DNA of 33,062 nucleotides from Oligoflexia bacterium. Its GTDB lineage: Bacteria > Bdellovibrionota > UBA1018. The stretch spans positions 1-33,062 of the forward strand of contig JACMQW010000027.1 in assembly GCA_014376785.1 (NCBI GenBank). Direction: 5' to 3'. The notes below the pieces were generated by a model that saw nothing but the letters and a program-made list of their open reading frames with translations, did no database searches and was not told the origin of the DNA. Below are positions 1 to 8,352 of this stretch, piece after piece (within the stretch, counting starts at the first letter, position 1; each line of letters opens with the position of its first letter). The position numbers were made by a program, and so were the translations under genes.

Positions 1-1
1 G

Positions 2-472
2 ATTGCGTTTGCGATCCCGGATCTCCTCCGCCATCGAAATTCTGAAAGCCCTAAACTCGAAGTGCTCGATTTTGGAAGTGGATCTGGAATTCTTTCGATT
101 GCCGCAGCCGCATTCGGTGCAGACGTCGACGGAGTCGAAATCGACCCGCTTGCCATCGATAATGCGACAGAAAACTTAAAGCTGAATTCTGTTTCGGGAA
201 AGGTGCGATTCGCCCGCACGGTGGACGAGCTCGCATCGGCGGAGAAGAAGTATCCGGTGATCATCGCGAATATTCTGCGGCCGGTGCTCATCGAATTCAG
301 TCATCTTTTGGTTTCGCGGCTTTCACACCCGGGCCGTATCGTTCTGTCCGGTTTGATCTCCACGGATCTTCCCGACGTCATCACCCGCTATTCCTCGCTA
401 CTCGGAGGACTGAAACCCCAAATTTTCGAGAGAGGAGAGTGGAGAGCCCTTGTTTTCGAAACTCCGCAGTGA
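2..472 (+). CDS. prmA: Ribosomal protein L11 methyltransferase, 3' part
   Basis: This is the C-terminal part of a SAM-dependent methyltransferase that matches PrmA, the enzyme that methylates lysines and the N-terminus of ribosomal protein L11 in the cytoplasm. The reading frame is open from base 2, so the start lies before the window. The SAM-binding motif I (VLDFGSGSGILSIAA) is followed by the acidic GVEIDPLAI strand. The IIANILRPVLIEF segment corresponds to the PrmA catalytic N-P/N-I-L region, and the late LSGLI strand is also typical. The gene ends at TGA 470-472 and faces the next gene tail to tail, with 30 bases between them. The family assignment is firm; L11 as substrate is inferred from the family. 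Confidence 0.88.
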   Translation: MAFAIPDLLRHRNSESPKLEVLDFGSGSGILSIAAAAFGADVDGVEIDPLAIDNATENLKLNSVSGKVRFARTVDELASAEKKYPVIIANILRPVLIEFSHLLVSRLSHPGRIVLSGLISTDLPDVITRYSSLLGGLKPQIFERGEWRALVFETPQ

Positions 473-502
473 GCGATTGTTGGATGTGACTCGGTACTTT
501 CT

Positions 503-2152
503 TTATTTGAAGTAAATAAAAGCATCCCAGCGCCCCCGTTGGCAGAGGTTTCGATTGGGTTTGAAATTAGGATCTCTCTGAAGTGTGTTTAGAAAATAGC
601 CTTCCCAATTCATCCAAACGCTTCTCGCTTCGGGATAATCGGTGAGCTTTCCTTCGGATGTTCTCTGGTCATGCCGATAGAATTCAGTGACGACCACTGC
701 GTCTACTTCCTTGCCATGAGCAAGGGCTAAATCTGAGCGGGAGGTGAAGTCATTCGTTCGCGTGAATTCCCATTTGGGATGTTTTCGGGAAAGCTCGATC
801 AAAATGTCTGGAAAAGTAGGTCCCCAAACCCTGAATTTTTCAGGGGCGCCTTTTCTGCGATGTTCCTGCACTAAAAAGCGATCGACGCAATTTACCCATT
901 CCCCGTAAGTATCCCATCGCCAAGTCGGATCTGCGGATAAACGCGCCGCCTGCGCGACGGTCTCGTAAAAAAAGAGGCCGCCTAAGAGAAGCGGAAAAAC
1001 GGAGAAGAGTTTACTGAGTTTCTGCCCAGGGAACGTGACGGGACTTTTCGAAATTTCGTGGAGAACCAATAATGCAAACAACCAATAGGCGAGGTGGAAG
1101 TAGCCGGTAAACCAGACTTCCGCTTTCGTGTGCCAGAGGTAGAGTGCGGAGAGTAACCAAGTGAAGCTGGCAGTCAAGGTGCGCACACGCGAGCGAGCTT
1201 GAGGGTGATCGTTTTTGGTTTTCTGAATGATCCTCGCTGCTGTTCCGACAAGAAGGGGGAGAGCCAAAACGCAAAACAAAAAGGCATTTTTTAAGACGTG
1301 CGGCCAGGGTTCTGGTGAGCCCATGTCCGGAATCAGCGCATTTTCGAAATCCGTCAGATTTGTGAGCCAAGGATTCTCATAGCCCACGAGTCGATTAAAC
1401 TGCAGAGCCATTTGAGTCTGGAATAAATCAAAATGAAGCGCGACGGTGCAGACCCAGGGGAGAAGCCCAGCCGCAGTCAATGCGCCGATTTTGAGTATTT
1501 TTCTCCAGTCGCCGAAATAAAGGACGATGACGATCGAGACCAAGTGGAGCGCATTGAAATGGAGCATCGCTCCGGTCCAAAGGGCGAGAGACGCGGGGTG
1601 AAAGTAACGTCGCTCACGCAGAAAATGTGGCCAACCGAATCGGTAACCGATCACCAAAAAAACACCCATCGCTCCGATCCATGACTCGGGCCTCATGAGA
1701 ACGGAGTGCCAACGTAAAACCGGATCAAACGTGAGCAGCAGGGCTGCTCCAATCAAAACAAAGCGATTTGCCCGGTCTCGGACGAGTGCATTTAAGATGA
1801 GAACCGTGGAACAGAGCCAGCCCGCGAGCGGAAGCAGTTTCAATGCGTGAGATCCATCGATGCCGACCGCACGAAAAATTCCGATGAGCACCGGAAAAAG
1901 CGGCATGGTGTTGAAGTTCCACTCTCGGTAAGTGGGTTCGAAAGGAGCTTGGGGTGTCATGATCCAGTGGGGGGGGTAACTGAAAAGGTCTTTTGCGGGA
2001 AAATAGAATGCGGAATCATCGGGCCAAGGAACCGGCACGAATGAAAGGGAGGAAGTCCAAACCCAAGCGATTCCCAGAAAAGGGATCAGCAAAAAGAGAG
2101 AATTTCTCTCTTTAGAAAAGAGATCAGCCCAGAAACCTTTAGGGGAGTTCAT
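503..2152 (-). CDS. Polytopic membrane protein, GT-C glycosyltransferase-like
   Basis: About 549 residues with many hydrophobic segments. It resembles integral-membrane GT-C glycosyltransferases (ArnT/PMT-like), which use polyprenyl-phosphate sugars on the outer face of the inner membrane. After the first membrane segment (residues about 17-38) there is an acidic WPDDSAFY motif (43-50), where GT-C enzymes carry their catalytic Asp pair. A soluble C-terminal region of about 150 residues follows the last membrane helices. I prefer the ATG at 2152, which has GGAG just upstream, although the spacing is short. An in-frame ATG at 2191 would add 13 residues but has no visible ribosome site. The gene is divergent from the acyltransferase at 2206. 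Donor and acceptor cannot be told from sequence. Confidence 0.6.
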   Translation of the reverse strand: MNSPKGFWADLFSKERNSLFLLIPFLGIAWVWTSSLSFVPVPWPDDSAFYFPAKDLFSYPPHWIMTPQAPFEPTYREWNFNTMPLFPVLIGIFRAVGIDGSHALKLLPLAGWLCSTVLILNALVRDRANRFVLIGAALLLTFDPVLRWHSVLMRPESWIGAMGVFLVIGYRFGWPHFLRERRYFHPASLALWTGAMLHFNALHLVSIVIVLYFGDWRKILKIGALTAAGLLPWVCTVALHFDLFQTQMALQFNRLVGYENPWLTNLTDFENALIPDMGSPEPWPHVLKNAFLFCVLALPLLVGTAARIIQKTKNDHPQARSRVRTLTASFTWLLSALYLWHTKAEVWFTGYFHLAYWLFALLVLHEISKSPVTFPGQKLSKLFSVFPLLLGGLFFYETVAQAARLSADPTWRWDTYGEWVNCVDRFLVQEHRRKGAPEKFRVWGPTFPDILIELSRKHPKWEFTRTNDFTSRSDLALAHGKEVDAVVVTEFYRHDQRTSEGKLTDYPEARSVWMNWEGYFLNTLQRDPNFKPNRNLCQRGRWDAFIYFK

Positions 2153-2176
2153 CTTCTCCGAGATTAAACTTGAGTG

Positions 2177-2189
2177 GGTCAGTCTGACC
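2177..2189. repeat. Perfect 6-bp inverted repeat at a divergent start region
   Basis: GGTCAG-T-CTGACC is a perfect palindrome with a single central base. It lies between the preferred start of the minus-strand membrane protein (2152) and the plus-strand acyltransferase start (2206). Its position between divergent genes fits an operator, but that role is inferred only from position and symmetry. If the longer minus-strand start at 2191 is used, the repeat is inside that coding region. Confidence 0.35.
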
Positions 2190-2205
2190 ATGATGAATTA
2201 CGACG

Positions 2206-3048
2206 ATGTGGATTTCGAAAAACATAGAACTTGGCGCTCCGTTGAAAGTCTCGCGGTGGCGTAAGATTTCCATGGCGTCTTGGAAAGTCACTCGAGACGC
2301 CAGTATCGTCTCTATCTTGGATCTCGATGTCGAACCCGCGCTTGCTTACCTTGCGAAATTGCAGACGACGAGTACGGCCAAACTCACCCTGACTCATTTT
2401 GCGGGTTACGTGTTGGGCAAAATGTTCGCAAAGTACCCGGAAATCAATTGCCTCATTCGCGGGGGCCGGCTCTATCCTCGCTTAACCGCGGACATTTGTT
2501 TTGTGGTGGGTTCAGGTAAGACCGGTGGCGAAGAAGATCTTGCTGGCCATGTTGTCCGTTCTGCTGACCAAGCGGGCGTCGTAAGAATCGCGGAAGAACT
2601 GACGCCGGGTGCGCTTCTGATTCGACAGGGTAAAGACATCACGTTTCGAGGGATCAAACAGTACATCGGCATTTTCCCAGGCTGGATTCGGGGGCCGCTG
2701 GTGAACCTCGCAGATTTTATTCTTCACGGTCTTAACCTTTGGTCTCCGATATTGGGTTTTGCTAAAGATTCTTTCGGAAGCGCCATGCTCACTAGCGTCG
2801 GATCTCTCGATATCGAATTTGCCATCCCTCGAATTTATCCCCAGTCTCGGAACGTGATGATGGTGTCCGTCGGGGCGGTTCGTGAAAAGCCGGTGGTCCG
2901 AAATGGCAAAGTCGTCGTGGGTAAGGTGTTGAAAATTGTTTTTGTTGCCGATCACCGCATCGTCGATGGTTTGCATGCGGCTTATTTACTGAAGGAGTTT
3001 CAAGCGTGGTTCGAGAATCCAGAAAGAGAGACCTCGCACTCGGCCTGA
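2206..3048 (+). CDS. Stand-alone 2-oxoacid dehydrogenase-type acyltransferase domain
   Basis: This 280-residue protein matches the catalytic (E2/CAT-like) domain of 2-oxoacid dehydrogenase acyltransferases. RKISMASW near residue 20 begins the fold. A THFAGYVLGKMFAKYPEIN segment follows, and the C-terminal active-site motif DHRIVDG is at 249-255 with the catalytic His (250) and Asp. No lipoyl or E1/E3-binding domain precedes it, so it is probably not part of a dehydrogenase complex, and its acyl acceptor is unknown. It overlaps the next membrane protein by 43 bases and diverges from another, so the neighbours suggest envelope glycan or lipid modification (inference). There is no clear ribosome site, and a plausible alternative N-terminus lies in another frame upstream (2190-2264). 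Confidence 0.75.
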   Translation: MWISKNIELGAPLKVSRWRKISMASWKVTRDASIVSILDLDVEPALAYLAKLQTTSTAKLTLTHFAGYVLGKMFAKYPEINCLIRGGRLYPRLTADICFVVGSGKTGGEEDLAGHVVRSADQAGVVRIAEELTPGALLIRQGKDITFRGIKQYIGIFPGWIRGPLVNLADFILHGLNLWSPILGFAKDSFGSAMLTSVGSLDIEFAIPRIYPQSRNVMMVSVGAVREKPVVRNGKVVVGKVLKIVFVADHRIVDGLHAAYLLKEFQAWFENPERETSHSA

Positions 3049-4232
3049 GCTTTTTATTTTTAGCCATTTCGGTCGCCTCAGCGCCGCATTTGACTCTGTT
3101 CTCGGGCCAGGTCATCAAGCAATTTGAAACGTACTCGCTTGCGGAATCCTTCGTGCGAGGAGGAGGCGATCCTTTCGGTACGATGATCCCTTGTGACGGG
3201 GGAATTCGCTGGGTGCTGGAGTTCCCGCTTTTCGTCGCGATGAGCTCGGCGTTCGTCTCCCTTTTCCCGTCGTGGCCAGCGCTTTTTCCCTTCGTCGTTT
3301 TCTCGCTTTTTCTGACGGCGCTCTATCGACTCAGAAAGACCCTAGACCCCGAAGGGGGTGTCCTCGCGTGGGTGGCAGTCGCAGCCACGCCCGTTTTTCT
3401 GAGATTTTCTACTCAATTTCTTCCCGATCCCTTCGCCCTGGTGCTGCTTATTTTTGGCGTCGATGCGTATTTGAATCGAAAGTGGCGCATCTCTTTTTTC
3501 TTTTTCATTCTGGCTTGTGCAGTGAAGCCGACCGTTCTTCCTTCCATACTTTTTTTTCGCTGGGCCTTCGAAACGGAGCGTGGCGAGCTTGAAATTTTTC
3601 CGAAACGAAAATGGAGCTGGATGCTGGGAGAGGCGCGGGCACTAGCTGCATTCGCTGCCCCTTTTGTCCTCTGGAGCTTCTTTCTGAAAATTAATAAGAT
3701 ATCGAGCCCGTTGCACGAAGGAGGGTTGTTGAATTTTACTTCCGACTTCGGGATTCTTTTAGATCCTAAATTTTACTCGAAATTTCTGGTGTGGACGGTT
3801 TTCAAGGGGATCGGGCCGATTTTGGCTGGACTTGGGATTTGGTTTTTCATTCGACGTCATCTGCTCTTAGAAAAGTGTCCAGATAAATGTTCAGAGCACC
3901 ATTCAGGATTGATCTTTCGGTTAAGCGCTTGGAGCTTAGGAATTTTTCCCTATTGGTTGATTGTTCGGCGGTTGAATTTCATCCACGATTATTACTCGCT
4001 GTCTTTTTTCTTGCCGCTCGCTCTGCTCGGCGCATTTTCTGCGCAAAGGTTTCTGCCGAGGTTCCGAGGCATTGTGACCATTCTGCTGACCGTCAGCATT
4101 CTTCAGGGTTTCGGTCTTTTCGTCCAAACCGCATTGCGCACGCCCCACCTTAAAGTTGAGGAGCGGCCGGTTTTCTGTGGGCACGAGTTCCGTGCGGATG
4201 CGTTGATGATGCACCCCTCTCGAGTGAAATAG
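3006..4232 (+). CDS. Polytopic membrane protein, GT-C glycosyltransferase-like
   Basis: This 408-residue protein is strongly hydrophobic, with about ten predicted membrane helices. The first begins almost at the N-terminus (residues 9-27). A C-terminal HDYYSLSFFLPLALL segment recalls the family-39/ArnT-like glycosyltransferases, which carry an H-x-Y-x-L/P motif at this place. The start is GTG at 3006, inside the 3' end of the acyltransferase gene; no ATG occurs until about residue 60, so a GTG start with translational coupling is likely. It converges on the TetR gene. The role is inferred as sugar transfer or lipid-linked glycan assembly at the inner membrane, but a transporter or other membrane protein cannot be excluded. 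Confidence 0.55.
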   Translation: MVRESRKRDLALGLSFLFLAISVASAPHLTLFSGQVIKQFETYSLAESFVRGGGDPFGTMIPCDGGIRWVLEFPLFVAMSSAFVSLFPSWPALFPFVVFSLFLTALYRLRKTLDPEGGVLAWVAVAATPVFLRFSTQFLPDPFALVLLIFGVDAYLNRKWRISFFFFILACAVKPTVLPSILFFRWAFETERGELEIFPKRKWSWMLGEARALAAFAAPFVLWSFFLKINKISSPLHEGGLLNFTSDFGILLDPKFYSKFLVWTVFKGIGPILAGLGIWFFIRRHLLLEKCPDKCSEHHSGLIFRLSAWSLGIFPYWLIVRRLNFIHDYYSLSFFLPLALLGAFSAQRFLPRFRGIVTILLTVSILQGFGLFVQTALRTPHLKVEERPVFCGHEFRADALMMHPSRVK

Positions 4233-4248
4233 GTTTTTGGAAATAACC

Positions 4249-4875
4249 CTAACGGGTGTTCGAAGCGGAGCGGCGTTTGTTTTTCTTATCCTCGATTAGA
4301 AAACTCCTCATCAGTCTGCGCAGAGCCTTTTGGACGCCTTCCGCATTCGTGATTTCGCCGAGTCCAAGAATCGAATAGCGATGGGCAAGCCCCATCCGCA
4401 CGCCATGAAGGACTTCCGCAAGAATTCGCGCATCGGGCGCCGAGAGTTTGAAATACTTTTCGAGCTGGAGGCGAACGGCTTGGAGGTATTTCTTTTCGAG
4501 TTGAGCGACTTTCACCCCGATGGGATTCGTTGTTCCGGCATATCGGTAATAAAGCGACATCAGAGATGGGTTTTCCGCTGTGGTACCCAGCATGTTGAAA
4601 GTACCCTGAAACAAGTTTCGGCGAACTTCGGCCGCAGAATCACGGCTGAGCAAGCCATCCACTTTTGCGAATTGCTCTCCGATTGCGTCGAGGCTGAAAG
4701 CGACCAAAGCGTCGTCGCTCTTCCCGATGTATTTATAGATCCAAGCGCGACTCACGCCTGAAACTTCAGCCACGCGGGTATGGGAAAGGTTTTCAACGCC
4801 TCCACGGATCAAAATTGAAAAAATTGCTTCCGCAACGTCGTGAAGTTTTTTCTGTTTATCGCGTTCGACGCTCAT
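4249..4875 (-). CDS. TetR/AcrR-family transcriptional regulator
   Basis: A protein of about 208 residues whose N-terminal helix-turn-helix (around 33-52, with VSRAWIYKYIGKSDD) is typical of TetR-family DNA-binding domains. The C-terminal two thirds are helical and unrecognised, as is usual for the ligand-binding part. I prefer the ATG at 4875 (MSVERDKQKK), which gives the family's usual short N-terminal arm. An upstream in-frame ATG at 4893 would add six residues. The gene is divergent from the SlyD-like PPIase and converges on the membrane protein upstream. A TetR repressor often controls its own divergent neighbour, but I see no clear palindromic operator in the 110 bp between the two starts. 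Confidence 0.82.
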   Translation of the reverse strand: MSVERDKQKKLHDVAEAIFSILIRGGVENLSHTRVAEVSGVSRAWIYKYIGKSDDALVAFSLDAIGEQFAKVDGLLSRDSAAEVRRNLFQGTFNMLGTTAENPSLMSLYYRYAGTTNPIGVKVAQLEKKYLQAVRLQLEKYFKLSAPDARILAEVLHGVRMGLAHRYSILGLGEITNAEGVQKALRRLMRSFLIEDKKNKRRSASNTR

Positions 4876-4986
4876 GAGGAGAGTGTAGCGCATCGTGGCG
4901 CGTTATTTCTGGGTTTTTCCCCGGTCGTTCCGCTTTTTCCGTGATACGAAAAAGGCATACTTTTTTGTAAACGAAGGAGAAGGCGC

Positions 4987-5478
4987 ATGTCTGAAGTCAT
5001 TGGATCCGGTAAAGTAGTGGGAATGTCGTACCGTTTAACCGACGATAAAGGTGTTCTATTAGATCAGGCTTCCCACGATGAGCCGTTCCTTTACATCCAG
5101 GGCGCGAGCCAAATCGTTCCAGGTTTAGAAAAAGCCCTGGAAGGCGTGAAAATCGGCGAAAAGAAAAAGGTTTCCGTCGATGCGGAAGAGGGCTACGGAC
5201 CCCTTCATGACGGTTTAAAGATGACCGTGAAAAAAGACCAATTTCCCGGCATCGAAGAAATTCAGCCAGGAATGCAGTTTCAAGCGCAGAGTCCAGAAGG
5301 GCACGGCATGGTCTTCACCATCACCGATGTGAAGGGCGACGATGTCACGATCGACGGCAATCATCCTCTCGCCGGTCAGACACTCCACTTCGCGGTCGAA
5401 ATTTTATCCATTCGCGAAGCGACAGAAGAAGAGATGTCTCATGGCCACGTTCACGGCGAAGGCGGCCACCACCACTAA
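4987..5478 (+). CDS. slyD: SlyD-like FKBP-type peptidyl-prolyl cis-trans isomerase
   Basis: A 163-residue cytoplasmic FKBP-type prolyl isomerase and chaperone. The split FKBP fold is visible: GMSYRLTDDKGVLLDQ, then YIQGASQIVPGLEKALEGVKIGEKKKVSV, an insert-in-flap chaperone region around 72-125, and HPLAGQTLHFAVEILSI closing the fold. The C-terminus is His-rich (His at 152, 154, 156 and 161-163), like the metal-binding tail of SlyD, so nickel or other metal binding is likely. AAGGAG lies upstream of the ATG. Only 15 bases separate it from valS, so the two may be cotranscribed. Confidence 0.9.
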   Translation: MSEVIGSGKVVGMSYRLTDDKGVLLDQASHDEPFLYIQGASQIVPGLEKALEGVKIGEKKKVSVDAEEGYGPLHDGLKMTVKKDQFPGIEEIQPGMQFQAQSPEGHGMVFTITDVKGDDVTIDGNHPLAGQTLHFAVEILSIREATEEEMSHGHVHGEGGHHH

Positions 5479-5493
5479 GATGAAAAGAGAGTC

Positions 5494-8352
5494 ATGACGA
5501 CCCAAAGCAGCTTTCTCGGCAAGAGTTACGAACCGAAGACTTTTGAAAATCAGCGTTATCAATTTTGGCTGAACGAGGGTTGTTTCATCGCATCGGATGA
5601 AAATGCTCCCGGTCAAAAGTCTTACTCGATCGTGATCCCGCCGCCGAATGTGACGGGACACCTTCACATGGGTCATGCACTTATGCTGACATTGGAGGAT
5701 ATCCTTATCCGATGGCATCGAATGAAGGGGTTGAACACTCTCTGGTTGCCGGGAACGGACCACGCGGGAATCGCCACGCAGACTCAGGTCGAAAAACAAA
5801 TTGCGAAAGAGGGGAAGGGACCGAGCGGCCGTCCCCTTACCCGGCATGACCTCGGTCGCGAAAAATTTCTCGAGCGAACGTGGAAGTGGAAAGAAGACCA
5901 TCACCACGTCATTACCGACCAGATGAAAAAAATGGGTTCGGCGCTGGATTGGTCGCGTGAGCGATTCACGATGGACGAGGGACTGTCGAAAGCCGTACGA
6001 GAAGTTTTTGTCCGACTCTATGATGAAAAGCTTATTTACAGAGGAGAACGCATCATTAATTGGTGCGTTCGATCTCAGAGCGCGCTTTCAGATCTAGAAG
6101 TCATTCCGACCGATCGGAAAGGACACCTCTGGCATCTCCAGTACGCGATCGTGGAAAAAGATGGCACGCCCGTAAAAGATCCAGCGACGGGCGAATCGAC
6201 TACCCTCACCATCGCGACCACGCGTCCGGAAACGCTTTTAGGCGATACTGCGGTTGCAGTTCATCCGGATGACGAACGGTTTACACACATTCACGGAAAG
6301 TTTGCGGTGCTGCCGCTGGTGGGAAGGCTGATTCCCGTCATCACGGATTCGTATGTGGACCGAGAGTTTGGAACCGGGGGGCTGAAGGTCACGCCTGCCC
6401 ATGATTTCAATGATTATGATCTCGGAGTGCGCCATCAGCTCCCGATGATTCAGGTGATGGGCCTGGATGGAAAAATCACGTCAGAGGGCGGGATCTATGC
6501 CGGCCTGAAATTCGCGGAAGCGCGCGAAAAAATCGTAGAGGATTTAAAAACTGCGGGTCTGCTTGCGAAAGTCGAAGAGCATTCGCACAAAGTCGGTCTG
6601 TCCGAACGGTATGGCGAAGTCGTCGAGCCGGTTCTGTCAAAACAATGGTTTGTGAAAATGGAGCCACTCGCGAAGCCAGCCATTGAAGCGGCCCGGACCG
6701 GCAAAATTGAATTTTCTCCAAAGATGCATGAGAAAATTTATTACGAGTGGATGAATAACATTCGGGACTGGTGCATCTCACGCCAACTCTGGTGGGGACA
6801 TCAGATCCCCGCTTGGCACTGTGCGGATTGTGAAGGCATCAGCGTCGGCCGGGAAGACCCGAAAGAGTGCGAGCATTGTCACTCAGCGAAGATCACCCGA
6901 GACCCTGACGTACTCGACACCTGGTTTTCCTCTTCACTTTGGCCGTTTTCCACACTGGGGTGGCCGGAAAAAACGAAGGCGCTAGAGACTTTCTATCCGA
7001 CGTCGGTGCTTGAAACGGGCTCAGATATTTTGTTCTTCTGGGTCGCGCGCATGATCGTCATGGGTCTTCACTTCATGGGTGAGATTCCATTCCACAAAGT
7101 TTACCTCCACTCGATGGTTCGCGATGAAAAGGGCGATAAGATGTCGAAGTCGAAAGGCAACGTCATCGATCCGCTTCCTTTGATCGAACAGCACGGTGCC
7201 GATCCCCTTCGCTTCACGCTCGCTTCGATGGCCGGGAATGGCCGAGATATCAAGCTTGCGGGCGACCGGGTGGAAAATTACCGCGCTTTCGCAAATAAAA
7301 TTTGGAACGCTACGAAGTTTCTTCATTTGCAGTTCGATGGAATGCCGGTAGCCGACGGTGCTGATCCAGGAACTCCGCCTCCGCCGAAGCCGGATCCCGT
7401 GAACGAACCGATCATCGCAGGCAAAGCAGATGCCGGAGCATGGTTGGAGGCGAACTTCGAGACCCTCCATCCGACGAATCGCTGGATTCTTTCTCGTCTA
7501 CAGACTGCAATTGAATCGGTCGAGCATGGGTTTGCGAACTGGGAGATAGACCGCGCTTCCATGGCGCTCTACGAATTTGCATGGCTCGAATTCTGCGACT
7601 GGTTCATTGAGTTTTCGAAACTTCCATTGCGAAAAGGCGGGACGCAAAGAGCAGAGAGCGTGATTACCCTCCATTACACGCTCGAAAGTCTGCTTCGATT
7701 GCTCCACCCGATCATGCCCTTCGTAACCGAAGAGCTTTGGGATTCCCTCCCTTGGAGAAAACCAACGAACTCGCCCGCACGAATCCGAGAAGGTAAACTA
7801 CCGGTAGCGACGTTGGCATTCGCAGAATTTCCACGGGTAAATCCGAAATTCCGTGATCCTAGGGCCGAGCTTGAGATGACTCGCTTGAAAGCAGTGATCG
7901 AAGCCGTTCGGAATTTCCGAGGTGAAAATAATCTTTCTCCGAAAAAAGAATTTGCGCTGAACGTTTTTATGAAAGACGCCGCTACTCGCGAATTCTTTTC
8001 GAAAAATGAGAGTGACATCCTTCAACTTGCGAAAATTTCCGCGATCCGTGAAATCAAAGCTGGAGAGAGTGCATCCAAATTTGAGTCGGTTATTTTGCTC
8101 ACTAATCCAGCGGCCGAGCTCCGAATTTCTCTCGAGGGTTTGGTGGACGTGGGCGAAGAAATGAAGCGCCTTCGAAAAGAAGTCGAGAAAACCAAAGTGG
8201 ATTTGGCGCATTTAGACGGAAAGCTCGGAAAAGAAAGTTTTATTGCGAAAGCTCCGCCTGAACTGATCGCAAAAACGAAATCAGATGCGGTGGCCTTCCG
8301 ATTAAAGTTGGACGGTTTCGAAGCGGCGTTAAAGAAATTAGGTGCGTCTTGA
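5494..8352 (+). CDS. valS: Valine-tRNA ligase
   Basis: A full-length (952 residue) class I aminoacyl-tRNA synthetase that charges tRNA-Val. The ATP-binding HIGH-type motif is HLHMGH (56-61), inside the ValRS signature PPPNVTGHLHMGHAL. The editing (CP1) domain contains TIATTRPETLLGDTAVAVHP, and the KMSKS loop is intact at 549-553 (DKMSKSKGNVIDP). A Cys pair cluster (CADCEG...CEHCHSA) in the middle suggests a zinc knuckle. The C-terminal about 65 residues form the usual ValRS coiled-coil arm. No T-box leader fits in the 15 bases upstream. The stop overlaps the next gene's TTG start by 3 bases. Confidence 0.98.
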   Translation: MTTQSSFLGKSYEPKTFENQRYQFWLNEGCFIASDENAPGQKSYSIVIPPPNVTGHLHMGHALMLTLEDILIRWHRMKGLNTLWLPGTDHAGIATQTQVEKQIAKEGKGPSGRPLTRHDLGREKFLERTWKWKEDHHHVITDQMKKMGSALDWSRERFTMDEGLSKAVREVFVRLYDEKLIYRGERIINWCVRSQSALSDLEVIPTDRKGHLWHLQYAIVEKDGTPVKDPATGESTTLTIATTRPETLLGDTAVAVHPDDERFTHIHGKFAVLPLVGRLIPVITDSYVDREFGTGGLKVTPAHDFNDYDLGVRHQLPMIQVMGLDGKITSEGGIYAGLKFAEAREKIVEDLKTAGLLAKVEEHSHKVGLSERYGEVVEPVLSKQWFVKMEPLAKPAIEAARTGKIEFSPKMHEKIYYEWMNNIRDWCISRQLWWGHQIPAWHCADCEGISVGREDPKECEHCHSAKITRDPDVLDTWFSSSLWPFSTLGWPEKTKALETFYPTSVLETGSDILFFWVARMIVMGLHFMGEIPFHKVYLHSMVRDEKGDKMSKSKGNVIDPLPLIEQHGADPLRFTLASMAGNGRDIKLAGDRVENYRAFANKIWNATKFLHLQFDGMPVADGADPGTPPPPKPDPVNEPIIAGKADAGAWLEANFETLHPTNRWILSRLQTAIESVEHGFANWEIDRASMALYEFAWLEFCDWFIEFSKLPLRKGGTQRAESVITLHYTLESLLRLLHPIMPFVTEELWDSLPWRKPTNSPARIREGKLPVATLAFAEFPRVNPKFRDPRAELEMTRLKAVIEAVRNFRGENNLSPKKEFALNVFMKDAATREFFSKNESDILQLAKISAIREIKAGESASKFESVILLTNPAAELRISLEGLVDVGEEMKRLRKEVEKTKVDLAHLDGKLGKESFIAKAPPELIAKTKSDAVAFRLKLDGFEAALKKLGAS

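Noticed and set aside
501-522. An AT-rich inverted repeat after prmA
   Set aside because: The arms match only with a bulge and overlap the neighbouring stop codon; there is no GC-rich stem to support a terminator.
5479-5493. A T-box leader for valS
   Set aside because: Only 15 bases separate slyD and valS, too few for a T-box.
8280-8349. A TPP riboswitch before the thiamine pyrophosphokinase
   Set aside because: The upstream sequence is valS coding DNA, and no THI-box-like pattern is visible.
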